This document shows positions 18,501 to 26,509 of a stretch of 64,000 nucleotides of DNA, in pieces. Below the pieces are notes generated by a model, which ran no database searches, was not told the DNA's origin, and saw nothing but the letters and a program-made list of their open reading frames with translations. Each line of letters starts with the position of its first letter. Position 1 is the stretch's first letter. Where the stretch lies: positions 22,292-86,291 of the forward strand of contig JACRDC010000017.1 in NCBI GenBank assembly GCA_016218705.1. The letters run 5' to 3'. Both the position numbers and the translations under genes were made by a program. The DNA is from Desulfarculus sp. Its GTDB lineage: Bacteria; Desulfobacterota; Desulfarculia; Desulfarculales; Desulfarculaceae.

Positions 18501-18900
18501 TGGCGTCGGGGCCCAGGGAGGGCACGGCCCCGCTGGGCAGCTTGCCGGTGATCTGCTGGAGATACTCCAGCACCCGGGGCCGCGCCCAGTAGATGTCCGT
18601 GCCGTCCTCGAAGATGACGTAGACGTAGGAGACGCCGAAGTCCGAGAGCCCGCGCACCGTCTTGACCTTGGGTGCCGAGATGAGCGCCGTGACGATGGGG
18701 TAGGTGACTTGGTCCTCCACCAGGTCGGGGCTGCGCCCCTCCCAGGGGGTATAGATGATGACCTGCGTGTCGGAGATGTCGGGCACCGCGTCCAGGGGGA
18801 TGTTCTTGAGGGAGTACACCCCCCAGACCATAAGGAGCAACACCGAGACGAAGACCAGGAAGCGGTTGCCGGCGCACCAGGCTATGGTCCGTTCGATCAT
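15598..18900 (-). CDS. cusA: HME-type RND pump, CusA-like Cu(I)/Ag(I) exporter
   Basis: 1100 aa. TM1 begins IAWCAGNRFLVFVSVLLLMV; the TM4 signature GVLVDAAIVMVENAHRR is that of heavy-metal RND pumps. The three methionines that relay Cu/Ag in CusA are conserved by alignment: M570 (DVLYMP), M620 (FSMMETVIQLKP) and M693 (RIDMLSTGIR). This points to monovalent Cu/Ag rather than Zn/Co. A Gly/Ala-rich insertion lies near residues 812-840, between the IPAEGAS and VPLGQVA segments. It is last in the cusC-cusB-cusA order, 9 nt after cusB, and exports metal from cytoplasm/periplasm by proton antiport. Confidence 0.93.
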   Translation of the reverse strand: MIERTIAWCAGNRFLVFVSVLLLMVWGVYSLKNIPLDAVPDISDTQVIIYTPWEGRSPDLVEDQVTYPIVTALISAPKVKTVRGLSDFGVSYVYVIFEDGTDIYWARPRVLEYLQQITGKLPSGAVPSLGPDATGVGWVYQYALTSPDGSHDLASLRTLQDWFLRYALSSVGGVAEVASVGGFVKQYQVQVDPNRLAAHGLTMGGLAERIRRSNQDVEGRLLELGGREYMVRGRGYLKDLDDIKGIVVASGQRGAPLLLGDVAQVVLGPEIRRGLVEMDGQGEVVGGIVVMRHGENALEVIERVKQKLKEIEPGLPPGVKIVPTYDRSELIRLSIENLQRTLIEEMIVVSLVIVVFLLHFRSALVPILALPIAVVLSFIPMYHLRVSSNIMSLGGIALAIGVLVDAAIVMVENAHRRLAEGGAAEQADSAGTVVAAAQQVGRALFFSLVIIIVSFVPVFMLEAQEGRMFRPLAFTKTFAMAGASLLAVTLVPVLMTMFIKGKGLKPESQNPVSRFFIRLYEPVLRLALRFPWATLLVNLAVIPATALWLWVSPMGSEFMPALYEGDVLYMPVTNPGLSAAEAGRLLAIQDRVLKEVPEVNRVFGKAGRAETSTDPSPFSMMETVIQLKPREQWRQVERDLAWLPAFLRPPARWLLGAQRRLTYEELIADLDQRLQMPGVQNAWTMPIRARIDMLSTGIRTPVGIKVAGADLKVIEELGGHLEMILKDIPGTRSVYAERAAGGYFVDIAARRTDLARYGLTVGDVQDVIQTALGGMVITRTVEGRERYTVNLRVLRELRDDPQKLARILVPIPAEGASAAGASGVGGGMAGGGATSPGGGAMVPLGQVADISLTTGPAMIRDENGLLTGYVYVDVSGRDIGGYVNEAKREVAQQLKLPQGYTLAFSGQYEFKLRAEEKMKFLLPLVFFIIFVLLYLTLRSATEAAIVMISVVYAMAGGVILQKLLGYNFSVAVWVGYIALYGVAVQTGVVMVIYLHEALDQRRARGPLTVGDVDQATMDGAVLRLRPKLMTVSVVLASLLPIMWSAGVGSDVMKPIAAPIIGGMVASTIHVLIITPLIFALMKRRALRRGTLQAARAGDQG

Positions 18901-18909
18901 GGCCGCCCC

Positions 18910-20085
18910 CTACTTGCCGTGCCCGGCGTGGGCGCCGCCGCCCCCGCCACCGCTCACCGCCTCCTTGAACCTGGCCTCGGAGTCAATGAGGAAGCCGGCG
19001 CTGGTCACCACCCGCTCGCCGGCCTTGAGGCCGCCCAGCACCTCCACGTATTCGCCGGCCCTGAGCCCCGCCCTGACCTCGCGGGCCTCGAAGGCCCCCT
19101 CGCCCTGGGCCACGAAGACCATCTGCCGGGCGCCGGTGTCCACCAGGGCGCTCTCGGGTATGGCCAGGCGCTCTCCCAGGTCCAGGTAAATCTGCACCTG
19201 GGCGTACATCTCCGGCTTCAGGAGGCCCTGGGGGTTGGCCAGTTCCAGGCGCACCCGGCCGGTGCGGGTCTTGGGGTCCAGGAAGGGATTGATGTAGACC
19301 ACCTTGCCGCGCATGTCCCCCTCGGGCAGGTTGGGCAGGCTGACCACGGCCCACAGCCCGGGGCGCACCTGGGGCAGGTCGGCCTCGTAGACATCGGCGG
19401 AGACCCAGACCACCGAGAGGTCGGCCAGCTTGAACAGGGCCTGGCCGGGCATGATGCTCATGCCCTTGTAGGCCTGGCGCTCCAGCACCACGCCACCATA
19501 GGGGGCGTGGAGGGTCAGGGTGCGCTGGGCCTGGCCGCTCTGCTCCAGGGCCTTGATCTGCCCGTCGCTGATGTCCAGGAGCTTCAGCCGCCGCCGTGCG
19601 GCCTGGGCCAGGGCCTGGCCGCTGTCGCGCACCTCGGCGAAGCCGCTCTTGGCCAATTGCTCGCGGGCGCGCAGGGCCAGCAGGTATTCCTCCTGGGCGG
19701 CCAGCAGGTCTGGGCTGAAGATGGTCAGCAGCGGCTCGCCCTTCTTGACCTGGCGGCCGGTGAAGTCCACGTAAAGCTCCTCGATCCAGCCGCCGATCTT
19801 GGGCGACACCGTGACCAGGCGCCTCTCGTCGTAGTCCACCTTGCCCGTGGCGCGGATGGTCTTCTCCATGGACACCATCTGGGCCTGGCTGGTCTTGAGC
19901 CCGATGAGGCGCTGGCGCTCGGGCGGCACCTGGATCAGGCCGGCGGCGGCCGGGGCGGCCGGCCCTGGCTGGGGGCTTGGCGCGGCCGCCGGGGCACCGT
20001 GCCCCTGGTGGCCACCCTGGGCCAACAAGGATTGGGCCGGTAAAAGCAGGGCAGCCAGGGTCAGCAGGCAGGCCAGGGCTCTCAT
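18910..20085 (-). CDS. cusB: CusB-like periplasmic adaptor with His-rich ends
   Basis: 391 aa. The ATG at 20085 overlaps the cusC stop by 4 nt; a longer open frame running back to 21357 is read-through of another frame of cusC. A signal peptide (ending LLAQG) is followed by a His/Gly stretch (GGHQGHGAPAAAP). The adaptor core has LVTVSPKIGGWIEELYVDF, FSPDLLAAQEEYLLALRA and LYAPYGG-like lipoyl segments, then GLWAVVSLPNLPEGDMRG and FLDPKTRTGRVRLEL, all typical of CusB/CzcB. The C-terminus is Gly-rich and ends HAGHGK. The His-rich ends may bind metal in the periplasm before handing it to the pump. Confidence 0.9.
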   Translation of the reverse strand: MRALACLLTLAALLLPAQSLLAQGGHQGHGAPAAAPSPQPGPAAPAAAGLIQVPPERQRLIGLKTSQAQMVSMEKTIRATGKVDYDERRLVTVSPKIGGWIEELYVDFTGRQVKKGEPLLTIFSPDLLAAQEEYLLALRAREQLAKSGFAEVRDSGQALAQAARRRLKLLDISDGQIKALEQSGQAQRTLTLHAPYGGVVLERQAYKGMSIMPGQALFKLADLSVVWVSADVYEADLPQVRPGLWAVVSLPNLPEGDMRGKVVYINPFLDPKTRTGRVRLELANPQGLLKPEMYAQVQIYLDLGERLAIPESALVDTGARQMVFVAQGEGAFEAREVRAGLRAGEYVEVLGGLKAGERVVTSAGFLIDSEARFKEAVSGGGGGGAHAGHGK

Positions 20086-21380
20086 TGGTCTTCTCCCCGG
20101 GCAGGCAGGGGCCTGCCCACCAGGGCCTCCAGGGCGGCCAGGTTCTTGGCCTGCTCGGTCAGGGCCTGGTGGTAGTCCAGCTCGAACTTGTACAGGGCCA
20201 TCTGGCTCTCCAGGAGGGGCATGAACTCGCCCTTGGCCCCGGCGTAGGAGCGCAGGTTGGAGGCGGCCTGCAATCTGGCCTGGGGTAAAATGCCGCCTTG
20301 ATACAACTCCAGTTGGCGCTGGTTGCGCTCCAGCATGGCGTGGGTCTCGGCCAGCATGTAGAAGAGCTCGTTCTGCATGGACTGCCAGCGGCGCTCTGCC
20401 CCCTGGGCCTCGGCCTTGGTCTCGGCCTGCCGGCGCTCCAGCTTGGCCTCGCGCCAGATGGGCAGGTTTATCTCCACCATGCCGGTTACCAGGTCGCGGC
20501 GGGGGTAGTCCTCGGCGTTGTCGCGGAAGCCATAGGCCAGGCGCAGATTGAAGTCGGGGTAGTATTCGGTCTTGGCCAACTCCTGGGCGGTGGTCTTGGC
20601 TTGGGCCATGTTGCGCATGGCCTTGAGGGTGGGGTTGTGCTCCAGGGCGGCCTGGCGCAGCTCGGCCAGGCCCCAGGCCAGGCGGCGCGGCAGGGGGTCC
20701 GCGGGGCGGCCCAGGGCGGCCTCGGGCGGCCGGGCCGCCAGGCTGGCCAGGCGGGACTCCACCGCCTTTTGGCGCTGCTCCAGCATGATGATCTCGTCCA
20801 GCATGCGCGAAACCTCCACCTGGGCCTTGAGCAGTTCGCCCTGGCTGGCCTGGCCCAGGGCGTAGCGGCTCTCGGCAAACCCCACCAGGCCTTCCAACAC
20901 CTGCTTGTTCTGGCGGGCCACCTCCAGGGCACGGTATAGGTGCGACAGCTCCAGGTAGGCCTGCTTGATCCCCCTCACCACCTGGTTGGTCTTCTCGGCC
21001 ACCTCCTGCCGGGCGGCCTGGGCCTCCTGGGTGGCCATCTCGGACATGAGCGCGCGCTTGCCGGGGAAGGGCAGCTTCTGGGAGATGCCCACCTCGGTCA
21101 TGGTCATGTCCTCGGAGCGCAGATTGAGGCTGCTGGGCACGTTGACCAGCCCCAGGCTCAGCATGGGGTCGTCCAGGGCGGCGGCCTGGGCCGGCTTGTG
21201 GCTCAAGGCCTCCCACTTCTTGACCGCGGCCTGTATCTCGGGGTTTTGGCTGGTGGCCTCCTTGACCAGGGCCTCCAGGTCCAGGTCCGGCGGGTCGGCC
21301 TGGGCCAGGGCGGCGGCGGGCCAGGCCCAGGCCAGGGCGACCGCCAGCGTCAAGCATCCCAAGAGCCTCGCGGGCTTCAT
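20082..21380 (-). CDS. TolC-family outer-membrane channel of the Cus-like system
   Basis: 432 aa. The signal peptide (LLGCLTLAVALAWAWPAAAL) is followed by LDLEALVKEATSQNPEIQAA, MTEVGISQKLPFPGKRALMS and long heptad helices; the second OEP repeat starts near LRQAALEHNPTLKAMRNM. The FPGKR segment is typical of CusC/CzcC-type channels of metal pumps. A strong Shine-Dalgarno AGGAGG lies 5 nt before the ATG. It is the first gene of the three-gene metal-efflux operon. Confidence 0.88.
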   Translation of the reverse strand: MKPARLLGCLTLAVALAWAWPAAALAQADPPDLDLEALVKEATSQNPEIQAAVKKWEALSHKPAQAAALDDPMLSLGLVNVPSSLNLRSEDMTMTEVGISQKLPFPGKRALMSEMATQEAQAARQEVAEKTNQVVRGIKQAYLELSHLYRALEVARQNKQVLEGLVGFAESRYALGQASQGELLKAQVEVSRMLDEIIMLEQRQKAVESRLASLAARPPEAALGRPADPLPRRLAWGLAELRQAALEHNPTLKAMRNMAQAKTTAQELAKTEYYPDFNLRLAYGFRDNAEDYPRRDLVTGMVEINLPIWREAKLERRQAETKAEAQGAERRWQSMQNELFYMLAETHAMLERNQRQLELYQGGILPQARLQAASNLRSYAGAKGEFMPLLESQMALYKFELDYHQALTEQAKNLAALEALVGRPLPARGEDQ

Positions 21381-21466
21381 CGGCGCCTCCTATCCGGACA
21401 CGGTGCCTGAGGGATTAAGTATGCGCGCACGAGCTGGCGCCCCAGGGATGACGGCCAGCGTCCCGA

Positions 21467-21492
21467 CCTTATCGCTATGATTTATGATAAGG
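21467..21492. promoter_or_regulatory. Dyad upstream of the Cus-like operon (candidate operator)
   Basis: CCTTATC, 12-base spacer, GATAAGG: perfect 7-bp half-sites inside the AT-richest part of the 143-bp gap upstream of the channel gene. It could bind a metal-responsive regulator, but no regulator gene is present in the window and no CusR or CueR box is recognised. Confidence 0.35.
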
Positions 21493-21523
21493 CTTGGCGA
21501 GGGGCTTGACCAGCCCCCAGCGT

Positions 21524-23647
21524 TCAGCGGCCCAGGAAACGCCGCACGGCGCCGCCCAGGTCCTCGCCCAGGCGCTCCAGGGGCTGGGTAATACCCGTCT
21601 TGGGCTCGTAGGGCATGCCCTGGCTGGCCGCGGCCCAGGCCTCCTGGCAGAGTTGGGAGTCGCTGGGTCCGCTGGAGGTCAGGGCGGCGGCCAGGCCCAG
21701 GGGTCCCAGGGCCGCCAGGCCGCCCAGGGCCTTGCCCAGGGTGACGAGGACCTCGCGCTCATCCAAGGTCAGACGGGGCTGGGCCAGGGGGCCGCTGAGC
21801 TTGAAGGGCCTGGCCAGGTTGCCCAAACCCACGCCCAGCCCGCCGGGAGCGGCCAGGCCCTCCTTGGGCAGGGGCCGGGCGGCCAGCTCCATCTCCTCGG
21901 TCTTGAGGTTGAGGCGGCCCCGGCCCAGCAGCACCAGGCGTTGGCTGTCCAGGGCCAGGGCGGTGGTGCTGGCCTGGCCGTTCTTGGCCACCAGTCCCAG
22001 CACCAGGCAGTGCAGCAGGCTGCCCTCGTCCCCGCTGGCCAGGTCGCCCAGGGCGTTGAGCAGGCCGCCGGTGAGGTCGGCGCCCCACAGGCCCAGGAAT
22101 TTTTTATGCAGGCGCCCCCGCCGCACCGCGGCCATGGCCTTGCCCTCCAGGCTGGCCATGATGGCCGCCAGGGAGTCGCCCTGGCCCTTGCATTCCACCA
22201 GGGCCTCCATCTCGCCGCTGATGACCTCCTCGGCCCCGGCCCGGCGCAGCACCTGGCCAATCTGGCACTGGTTCAGCTTAAGCCACAGTAAGGCCTGCTG
22301 GCCCGCGCCCTGGGGCGTCAGGGTCAGGCGAAGATGGGCCGGGCCGCCGGCCAGGCGGGCCTTAAATGGCTCCAGGCTCAGGCCGCCCTGGCCGAGCCGC
22401 ATGGTCATGGCCACCTCGGCCAGGTCCAGGCGCGGCATCCTCACCGCCGAGGCCTCTAGCTTGAGGTCCAGATCCAAGGCCTTAAGGACGGCCAGGGGCA
22501 GGGGATCGTCAGAAAAGACCTTGCCCGGCCGGCGTCCGCCCCCAGGGGCGCCCGCGGAGGAGGCCTGGGGGGCTGGCTGGCTTGGCCCCCACAGGGGCGC
22601 CAGGTCCAGGGCCGGCGAGGCCACTTGGCCGCTCAGCCTGGGCCGGTCAGCGTCCATCTCCACCTCGGCCCAGCCCGCCAGCGCGCCCAGGGGGCTGTCC
22701 AGTTGCAGGCCCTCCATCCGGTAGACGGCGGGACGGGGATCGCTGAGGCGGCCGCGCAGCCGCCCGGGGCCGGACAAGACCTTGGGGGCCAAGGCCGCCA
22801 GGTCGGCCACCTTGGCGTCCAGGCCCAGGTCCAGCCCCTTGCCCGCCAGCAGATCGTTGACCTGCCCCTCCAGGTCCAGTTCCAGCCCAGGTTGGCGCCA
22901 AGAGGCCTTGATCGCCCAGGGACGGCCTGGCTGAGCGGGCTCTTGCGCCTGGCCGCTAAGGTCGAAGGATTTGTCCCCCAAGCTGCCCATGGCCGCCATC
23001 CCTATGGGTCCCGCTTCCTGGGGCTGCTCCAGGTGCACGGACTTGAGGTGGGCCAGCCAGGGATCGTGGCCGGGCCGGCGCCATTCCAGGCGTGCCTCTT
23101 TGATCTCCACGCGCCGGAAGCTAAGCCATGACAGGCCGCCGGCCTCCTGGGAGGCGGTGGTTTCGAGCGCCTGCTGGCCGGTACGGGGGGTGGCAGCCGG
23201 GCCTGGCAGAAGGTCATCCAGGTTGGTGTTGCCGCTGGCGTTGCTCTCCACCCACAGTTCCACGCCCTCCAAGGTCAGGCGCTCCACCACCAATTGCCGC
23301 CGGCGCAGCAAGGGCCAAAGCTCGACCTCGATCTCGGCGCGCCGCAGGCTGGCCATGTGGGGGCGGCTGGCCCAGGCGGGGTTGGCCAGGGATATGTCTT
23401 CCAGCACCAGCCTGGGGTGAAAGGAGACACGCAGGCCCAATGGCCCGGCCAGCACCAGTTCCCGGCCGGTGGCCTCTTTGACGGCCTGGGCCAGGCGGGG
23501 CTTAAGCTCGTTGTAGTCGTGGGTGATGACAAGATAGTATGCGAACAATATCAGCGCGGCTGGGAGCAATGCCAGGCTGGCCAGAAGCCAAGGCCAGAGG
23601 CGCATGGCAGGCTTCAAGGATGGCTTGTGCCTGCTTGAGTTGCTCAT
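21524..23647 (-). CDS. AsmA-family protein
   Basis: 707 aa. One N-terminal signal-anchor helix (AMRLWPWLLASLALLPAALI) is followed by YNELKPRLAQAVKEATGREL and LVLEDISLANPAW, the AsmA/DUF748 start pattern, with repeated beta-rich segments to the C-terminus (LDGQRLVLLGRGRLNLK, LRLGQGGLSLEPFKARL). Such proteins are inner-membrane-anchored periplasmic bridges linked to phospholipid movement and outer-membrane homeostasis. It stands alone on the minus strand, 143 nt from the cus operon; specific lipid cargo is unknown. Confidence 0.85.
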   Translation of the reverse strand: MSNSSRHKPSLKPAMRLWPWLLASLALLPAALILFAYYLVITHDYNELKPRLAQAVKEATGRELVLAGPLGLRVSFHPRLVLEDISLANPAWASRPHMASLRRAEIEVELWPLLRRRQLVVERLTLEGVELWVESNASGNTNLDDLLPGPAATPRTGQQALETTASQEAGGLSWLSFRRVEIKEARLEWRRPGHDPWLAHLKSVHLEQPQEAGPIGMAAMGSLGDKSFDLSGQAQEPAQPGRPWAIKASWRQPGLELDLEGQVNDLLAGKGLDLGLDAKVADLAALAPKVLSGPGRLRGRLSDPRPAVYRMEGLQLDSPLGALAGWAEVEMDADRPRLSGQVASPALDLAPLWGPSQPAPQASSAGAPGGGRRPGKVFSDDPLPLAVLKALDLDLKLEASAVRMPRLDLAEVAMTMRLGQGGLSLEPFKARLAGGPAHLRLTLTPQGAGQQALLWLKLNQCQIGQVLRRAGAEEVISGEMEALVECKGQGDSLAAIMASLEGKAMAAVRRGRLHKKFLGLWGADLTGGLLNALGDLASGDEGSLLHCLVLGLVAKNGQASTTALALDSQRLVLLGRGRLNLKTEEMELAARPLPKEGLAAPGGLGVGLGNLARPFKLSGPLAQPRLTLDEREVLVTLGKALGGLAALGPLGLAAALTSSGPSDSQLCQEAWAAASQGMPYEPKTGITQPLERLGEDLGGAVRRFLGR

Positions 23648-23731
23648 GGATTGATTATAGCACCCTGCCCCGGGCGGGAGTGGGCGGTCCGGTCCATCAC
23701 CCGGCCGGCCATGCCCTTGTCAGGCATGCCC

Positions 23732-24532
23732 CTACATTATCAGGCTTGCCACTTCCTCGATGGGCCGGTCGGTGACGTCAATGATGTGTATGTTTTTGAC
23801 CTTGGCGAATATCTGCTGGGCGTAGGCCAACTCGGCGCTGATGGTGGGCAGATCGCAATAGCCGTCAAGCATCGTGCCCTTGAAACGGCCCCGCCGGATC
23901 AGGGCCAGCTTTTCGGGAGCAATGGTCAGGCCCACCATGAGGGGCCGTTGCAGTTGGAATATCTTGGTGGGCGGTTTGACCCCCAGGATGATGGGCACGT
24001 TGGCCACCTTCTGGCTGTGGTTGCAGGAGATGAACAGGCTGGTGGGCGTCTTGGAGGTGCGCGACACCCCCAGGATGATGATGTCGGCATTGCCGATGGT
24101 GTCCTCGCCCAGGCCGTCGTCATGGCGCAGGGTAAAGTCTATGGACTCGGCCAGCCGCAGGGAGGCGTCGCCCAGTACCCGGTGCAAGAGCTTGCGGTCC
24201 AGGTCGGGCTTCATGTGGAAGCGCCGGCCCACCTGCTCCATCACCGGCCCCACCAAGTCCACCATCTCGATGCCGCGCCGGGGGCGCTCCTTGTCCAGCC
24301 ACTCCCGCAGGCTGCGGTGCACGATGGAATAGACCACCACGCCCTCCTGGGACTCGGCTAGGTCTATGATCTTGGCCAACTGCTTGGTGGTCTTGATGAA
24401 GGCGTGGCGCACGAACACGGCCTCGTAGCGCTTGTGGAACTGCACCAGGGCCAGGCGGGCGGCCCGCTCGGCGGCTATGCCGGTGGCATCGGAGATGATG
24501 TGGGCATAGAGATGCTTGCGCGGGTGGGCCAT
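23732..24532 (-). CDS. ppsR: PEP synthase / PPDK regulatory kinase-pyrophosphorylase
   Basis: 266 aa. The ATG at 24532 follows GGAAGG at good spacing and matches the family N-terminus (LYAHIISDATGIAAERAA). The P-loop-like motif GVSRTSKTPTS lies around residues 150-160, followed by PIILGVKPPTKIFQLQ and the SSY-like C-terminal region (AELAYAQQIFAKVKNIHIID, RPIEEVASLIM). The family phosphorylates and dephosphorylates the catalytic-loop threonine of phosphoenolpyruvate synthase or pyruvate phosphate dikinase, using ADP and phosphate. No ppsA or ppdK gene lies nearby, so which enzyme it controls is open. Confidence 0.92.
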   Translation of the reverse strand: MAHPRKHLYAHIISDATGIAAERAARLALVQFHKRYEAVFVRHAFIKTTKQLAKIIDLAESQEGVVVYSIVHRSLREWLDKERPRRGIEMVDLVGPVMEQVGRRFHMKPDLDRKLLHRVLGDASLRLAESIDFTLRHDDGLGEDTIGNADIIILGVSRTSKTPTSLFISCNHSQKVANVPIILGVKPPTKIFQLQRPLMVGLTIAPEKLALIRRGRFKGTMLDGYCDLPTISAELAYAQQIFAKVKNIHIIDVTDRPIEEVASLIM

Positions 24533-24709
24533 GGGCAAGACCTTCCGTGACAACTGCGCCGCCAACCGACGGTGGGCGTGGGTGGGCAGCCTACCAACGC
24601 CCACCCTGGACAGCATACTATGCCAGCACCCCCCGGCCAGTCAAACCCCGGCCTGCGGCCGCTCCCCCTGGGGCGGGCGTCTACCTCCGGGGCGGTGGCT
24701 GGCCTGGTT

Positions 24710-25807
24710 TCATTTGAGAAGCTTGAGCCCCTGGATGGCGGCGCACTCGCTCAAGAGCAGGCGCCGGCGCTCGCGCACCGCCGGCTCGCCGTGTTTCTCC
24801 ACCCAGGCCCGCACCAGCTCCCGGGCCTTGACCATGGCCGCCATGCTGCCGCCCAGGCCCCGCACCCCCAGGATGGCGGCGGCCCGCTCGGCGGGCATGT
24901 CCTCCAGGGTCACCTTGGTGGCCGTGGTGTCCACCCGCAGATGTTCGGGCACCTCGAAGACCCGGGGACCGTCGGCCGGCGGCGGCTGGTCCCGGCCAGC
25001 CTGGGCCGCCAGGGGCGCGGTGTCCAGGGGCAGCGCGGGCCCTGGCCGGGATGCCGGGGCGGGAGTGGGGGCCGGAGCGGCGGGCGCCGGGGCGGGGGGC
25101 AAGCCCCCGGCCAGGCCGGCAGCCGGCTCCAGGCACAGGCGCAGCATGGGCGCCAGCAGCAGGTGCATGCGCTCCAGGGCCGGGGCCTGCCCCTCCTCGA
25201 AGCGCAGGCCCATGACCACCTCCGAGCCGGTGATCTGGGTGTTGCGAACCTGGGCCAGCACATCCAGGGCCTGGGGGAACAGGGGCACCTGCAAGCTTAT
25301 GCGCACCAGGCGGCCCTGCTGAAAATCGGCCAACGGCAGGCCGGCGCGCTTGCCCTTGGCCTGACAGCCGCCCAGGGAGATGTCGGTGAGCAGGGCCTCG
25401 CAGGCAGTGGACTGGCTGCCGTCGCGGTTCAAGGGCGCGACGTGGATGGGCACGTGCACCACGCAACGGGTCTCTGAGCTGAGCGGCACCTTGTCCAGCT
25501 GCTTGGGCCATTCCAGGATGACCAAGAGCGGCGACTTGATCACCGTGAGCACCTTGGCGGTGAAGCCGTAGAAGCTGCCCAGGGAGACGAAGCGCACCAG
25601 CAGGCGGTTCTGGGCGAAGAGCTGCCCCATGCCCACCCACTGGGCCGGCCCGTCCAGGATCACCACCCCCTCGGGCACCCAGCCCACCAGTTTGGCCCAG
25701 GTCCGCTCCTGGCCCACCTCCTTCTGCACGATCACCTGCAGGCCCACCTGCAAGGTATCCTCTATCTGGGCCGGCCCTTGGACCACCACCGATTGCCTTT
25801 CCTTCAT
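24710..25807 (-). CDS. YcgR-like PilZ protein with an extra C-terminal domain
   Basis: 365 aa. Residues about 15-105 are a YcgR-N/flagellar-brake-like beta domain (KLVGWVPEGVVILDGPA, QNRLLVRFVSLGSFYGFTAK). Residues about 108-225 are PilZ: the first motif is SETRCVVHVP, where the second Arg of RxxxR appears as His, and the second is intact (LTDISLGGCQA, D/NxSxxG). A Pro/Ala linker (about 225-280) leads to residues 299-364, which align without gaps to the small protein at 37934 (23 of 66 identical by my count; TLE, ILG, VKAR and W conserved). AGGGG precedes the ATG. A c-di-GMP receptor role is likely but the altered first motif weakens it. Confidence 0.8.
   Translation of the reverse strand: MKERQSVVVQGPAQIEDTLQVGLQVIVQKEVGQERTWAKLVGWVPEGVVILDGPAQWVGMGQLFAQNRLLVRFVSLGSFYGFTAKVLTVIKSPLLVILEWPKQLDKVPLSSETRCVVHVPIHVAPLNRDGSQSTACEALLTDISLGGCQAKGKRAGLPLADFQQGRLVRISLQVPLFPQALDVLAQVRNTQITGSEVVMGLRFEEGQAPALERMHLLLAPMLRLCLEPAAGLAGGLPPAPAPAAPAPTPAPASRPGPALPLDTAPLAAQAGRDQPPPADGPRVFEVPEHLRVDTTATKVTLEDMPAERAAAILGVRGLGGSMAAMVKARELVRAWVEKHGEPAVRERRRLLLSECAAIQGLKLLK
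24716..24913 (-). other. C-terminal domain of the PilZ protein shared with the small protein at 37934
   Basis: Codes for residues 299-364. Conserved positions shared with the free-standing copy: T-L-E, M, R, I-L-G, L, G, M, V-K-A-R, L, W, G-E, E, R, L and a final G. Predicted mostly helical. I do not recognise it as a named family. Confidence 0.7.
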
Positions 25808-25895
25808 GCCACCCCTTGCCCGCGATTACCCCTGCCTGACGCGGCCGCAAGTCCGGCCCTGGGCCATGCCCCCGGGCGTCTGACCCTGCATTCTC

Positions 25896-25924
25896 ACTAT
25901 AGACTTTTCCCCCGGTTTAGCCAA
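25896..25924 (-). promoter_or_regulatory. Candidate sigma70 promoter of the PilZ gene
   Basis: On the minus strand: TTGGCT, 17-bp spacer, TATAGT, ending about 89 bp upstream of the ATG at 25807. Confidence 0.5.
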
Positions 25925-26406
25925 CCGCCGCCTGCACCGCCGCCTGCTCCCGCCCTGCCCTGGCCGCCGGGCCGGGAAGGCCGCCCATCGCCATGTTTTT
26001 GACAGGCCCAGAAAAATTTGGCGCCCCACGGGCCTGCCGTGGCTGGCCAGGGACCTGACACGCGAGGCCTTCTGGGTGACGGGAGTCAGCCGCTACCAGA
26101 CAACCCCCACGCACGCCAATTTTATTCACAACTATTTCCAGGAGGGCTGCCCACTACATATTGTGGGCGATAACCCGCCCCACACCAACATGGCGTAAGC
26201 CTAACGGGACATCACCTCGTTTTTACTAACTTAATGGCGCCAGGCCCGGCCCGGCGGCCTGGGCGCGGCCCTGGTCACCCAAAGTTAGGCACCTTTATTG
26301 CAGTAGACCTGTGCAAAACGTGGCGCGGGCCTGGCGCCAGCCAGCCGGGACGCCGCCGGGGCCGGGGGCAGACAGATTTGGGCACAGGAAAATAACAAAT
26401 TAACTG
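25925..26406. other. Non-coding stretch between the two divergent promoters
   Basis: About 480 bases with no convincing gene on either strand; short frames here lack codon bias and Shine-Dalgarno sites. It becomes AT-rich around 26100-26230. A GTGGG/CCCAC-type hairpin (TGTGGGCG ... CCCGCCCCACA) is visible near 26160-26182, loosely like the REP elements at 34.8 and 43.4 kb but diverged. Confidence 0.5.
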
Positions 26407-26434
26407 TTGAAACATCACCTGGTTGGTATACAAT
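26407..26434 (+). promoter_or_regulatory. Candidate sigma70 promoter of the winged-helix gene
   Basis: TTGAAA, 16-bp spacer, TACAAT, 75 bp upstream of the chosen ATG at 26510 and in the most AT-rich part of the region. Confidence 0.6.
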
Positions 26435-26509
26435 GATACTCAACCCTAATGTGCCAAGCTGTGAAATTAACAACCAGGGCCAAGGCCTCGGTTGTTGAGG
26501 ACTGAACCC

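Noticed and set aside
18910..21357. One 815-residue open frame spanning CusB and most of the channel gene
   Set aside because: It is CusB plus read-through of another frame of the channel gene; CusB has its own ATG at 20085 with signal peptide, and the channel gene is clear in its own frame.
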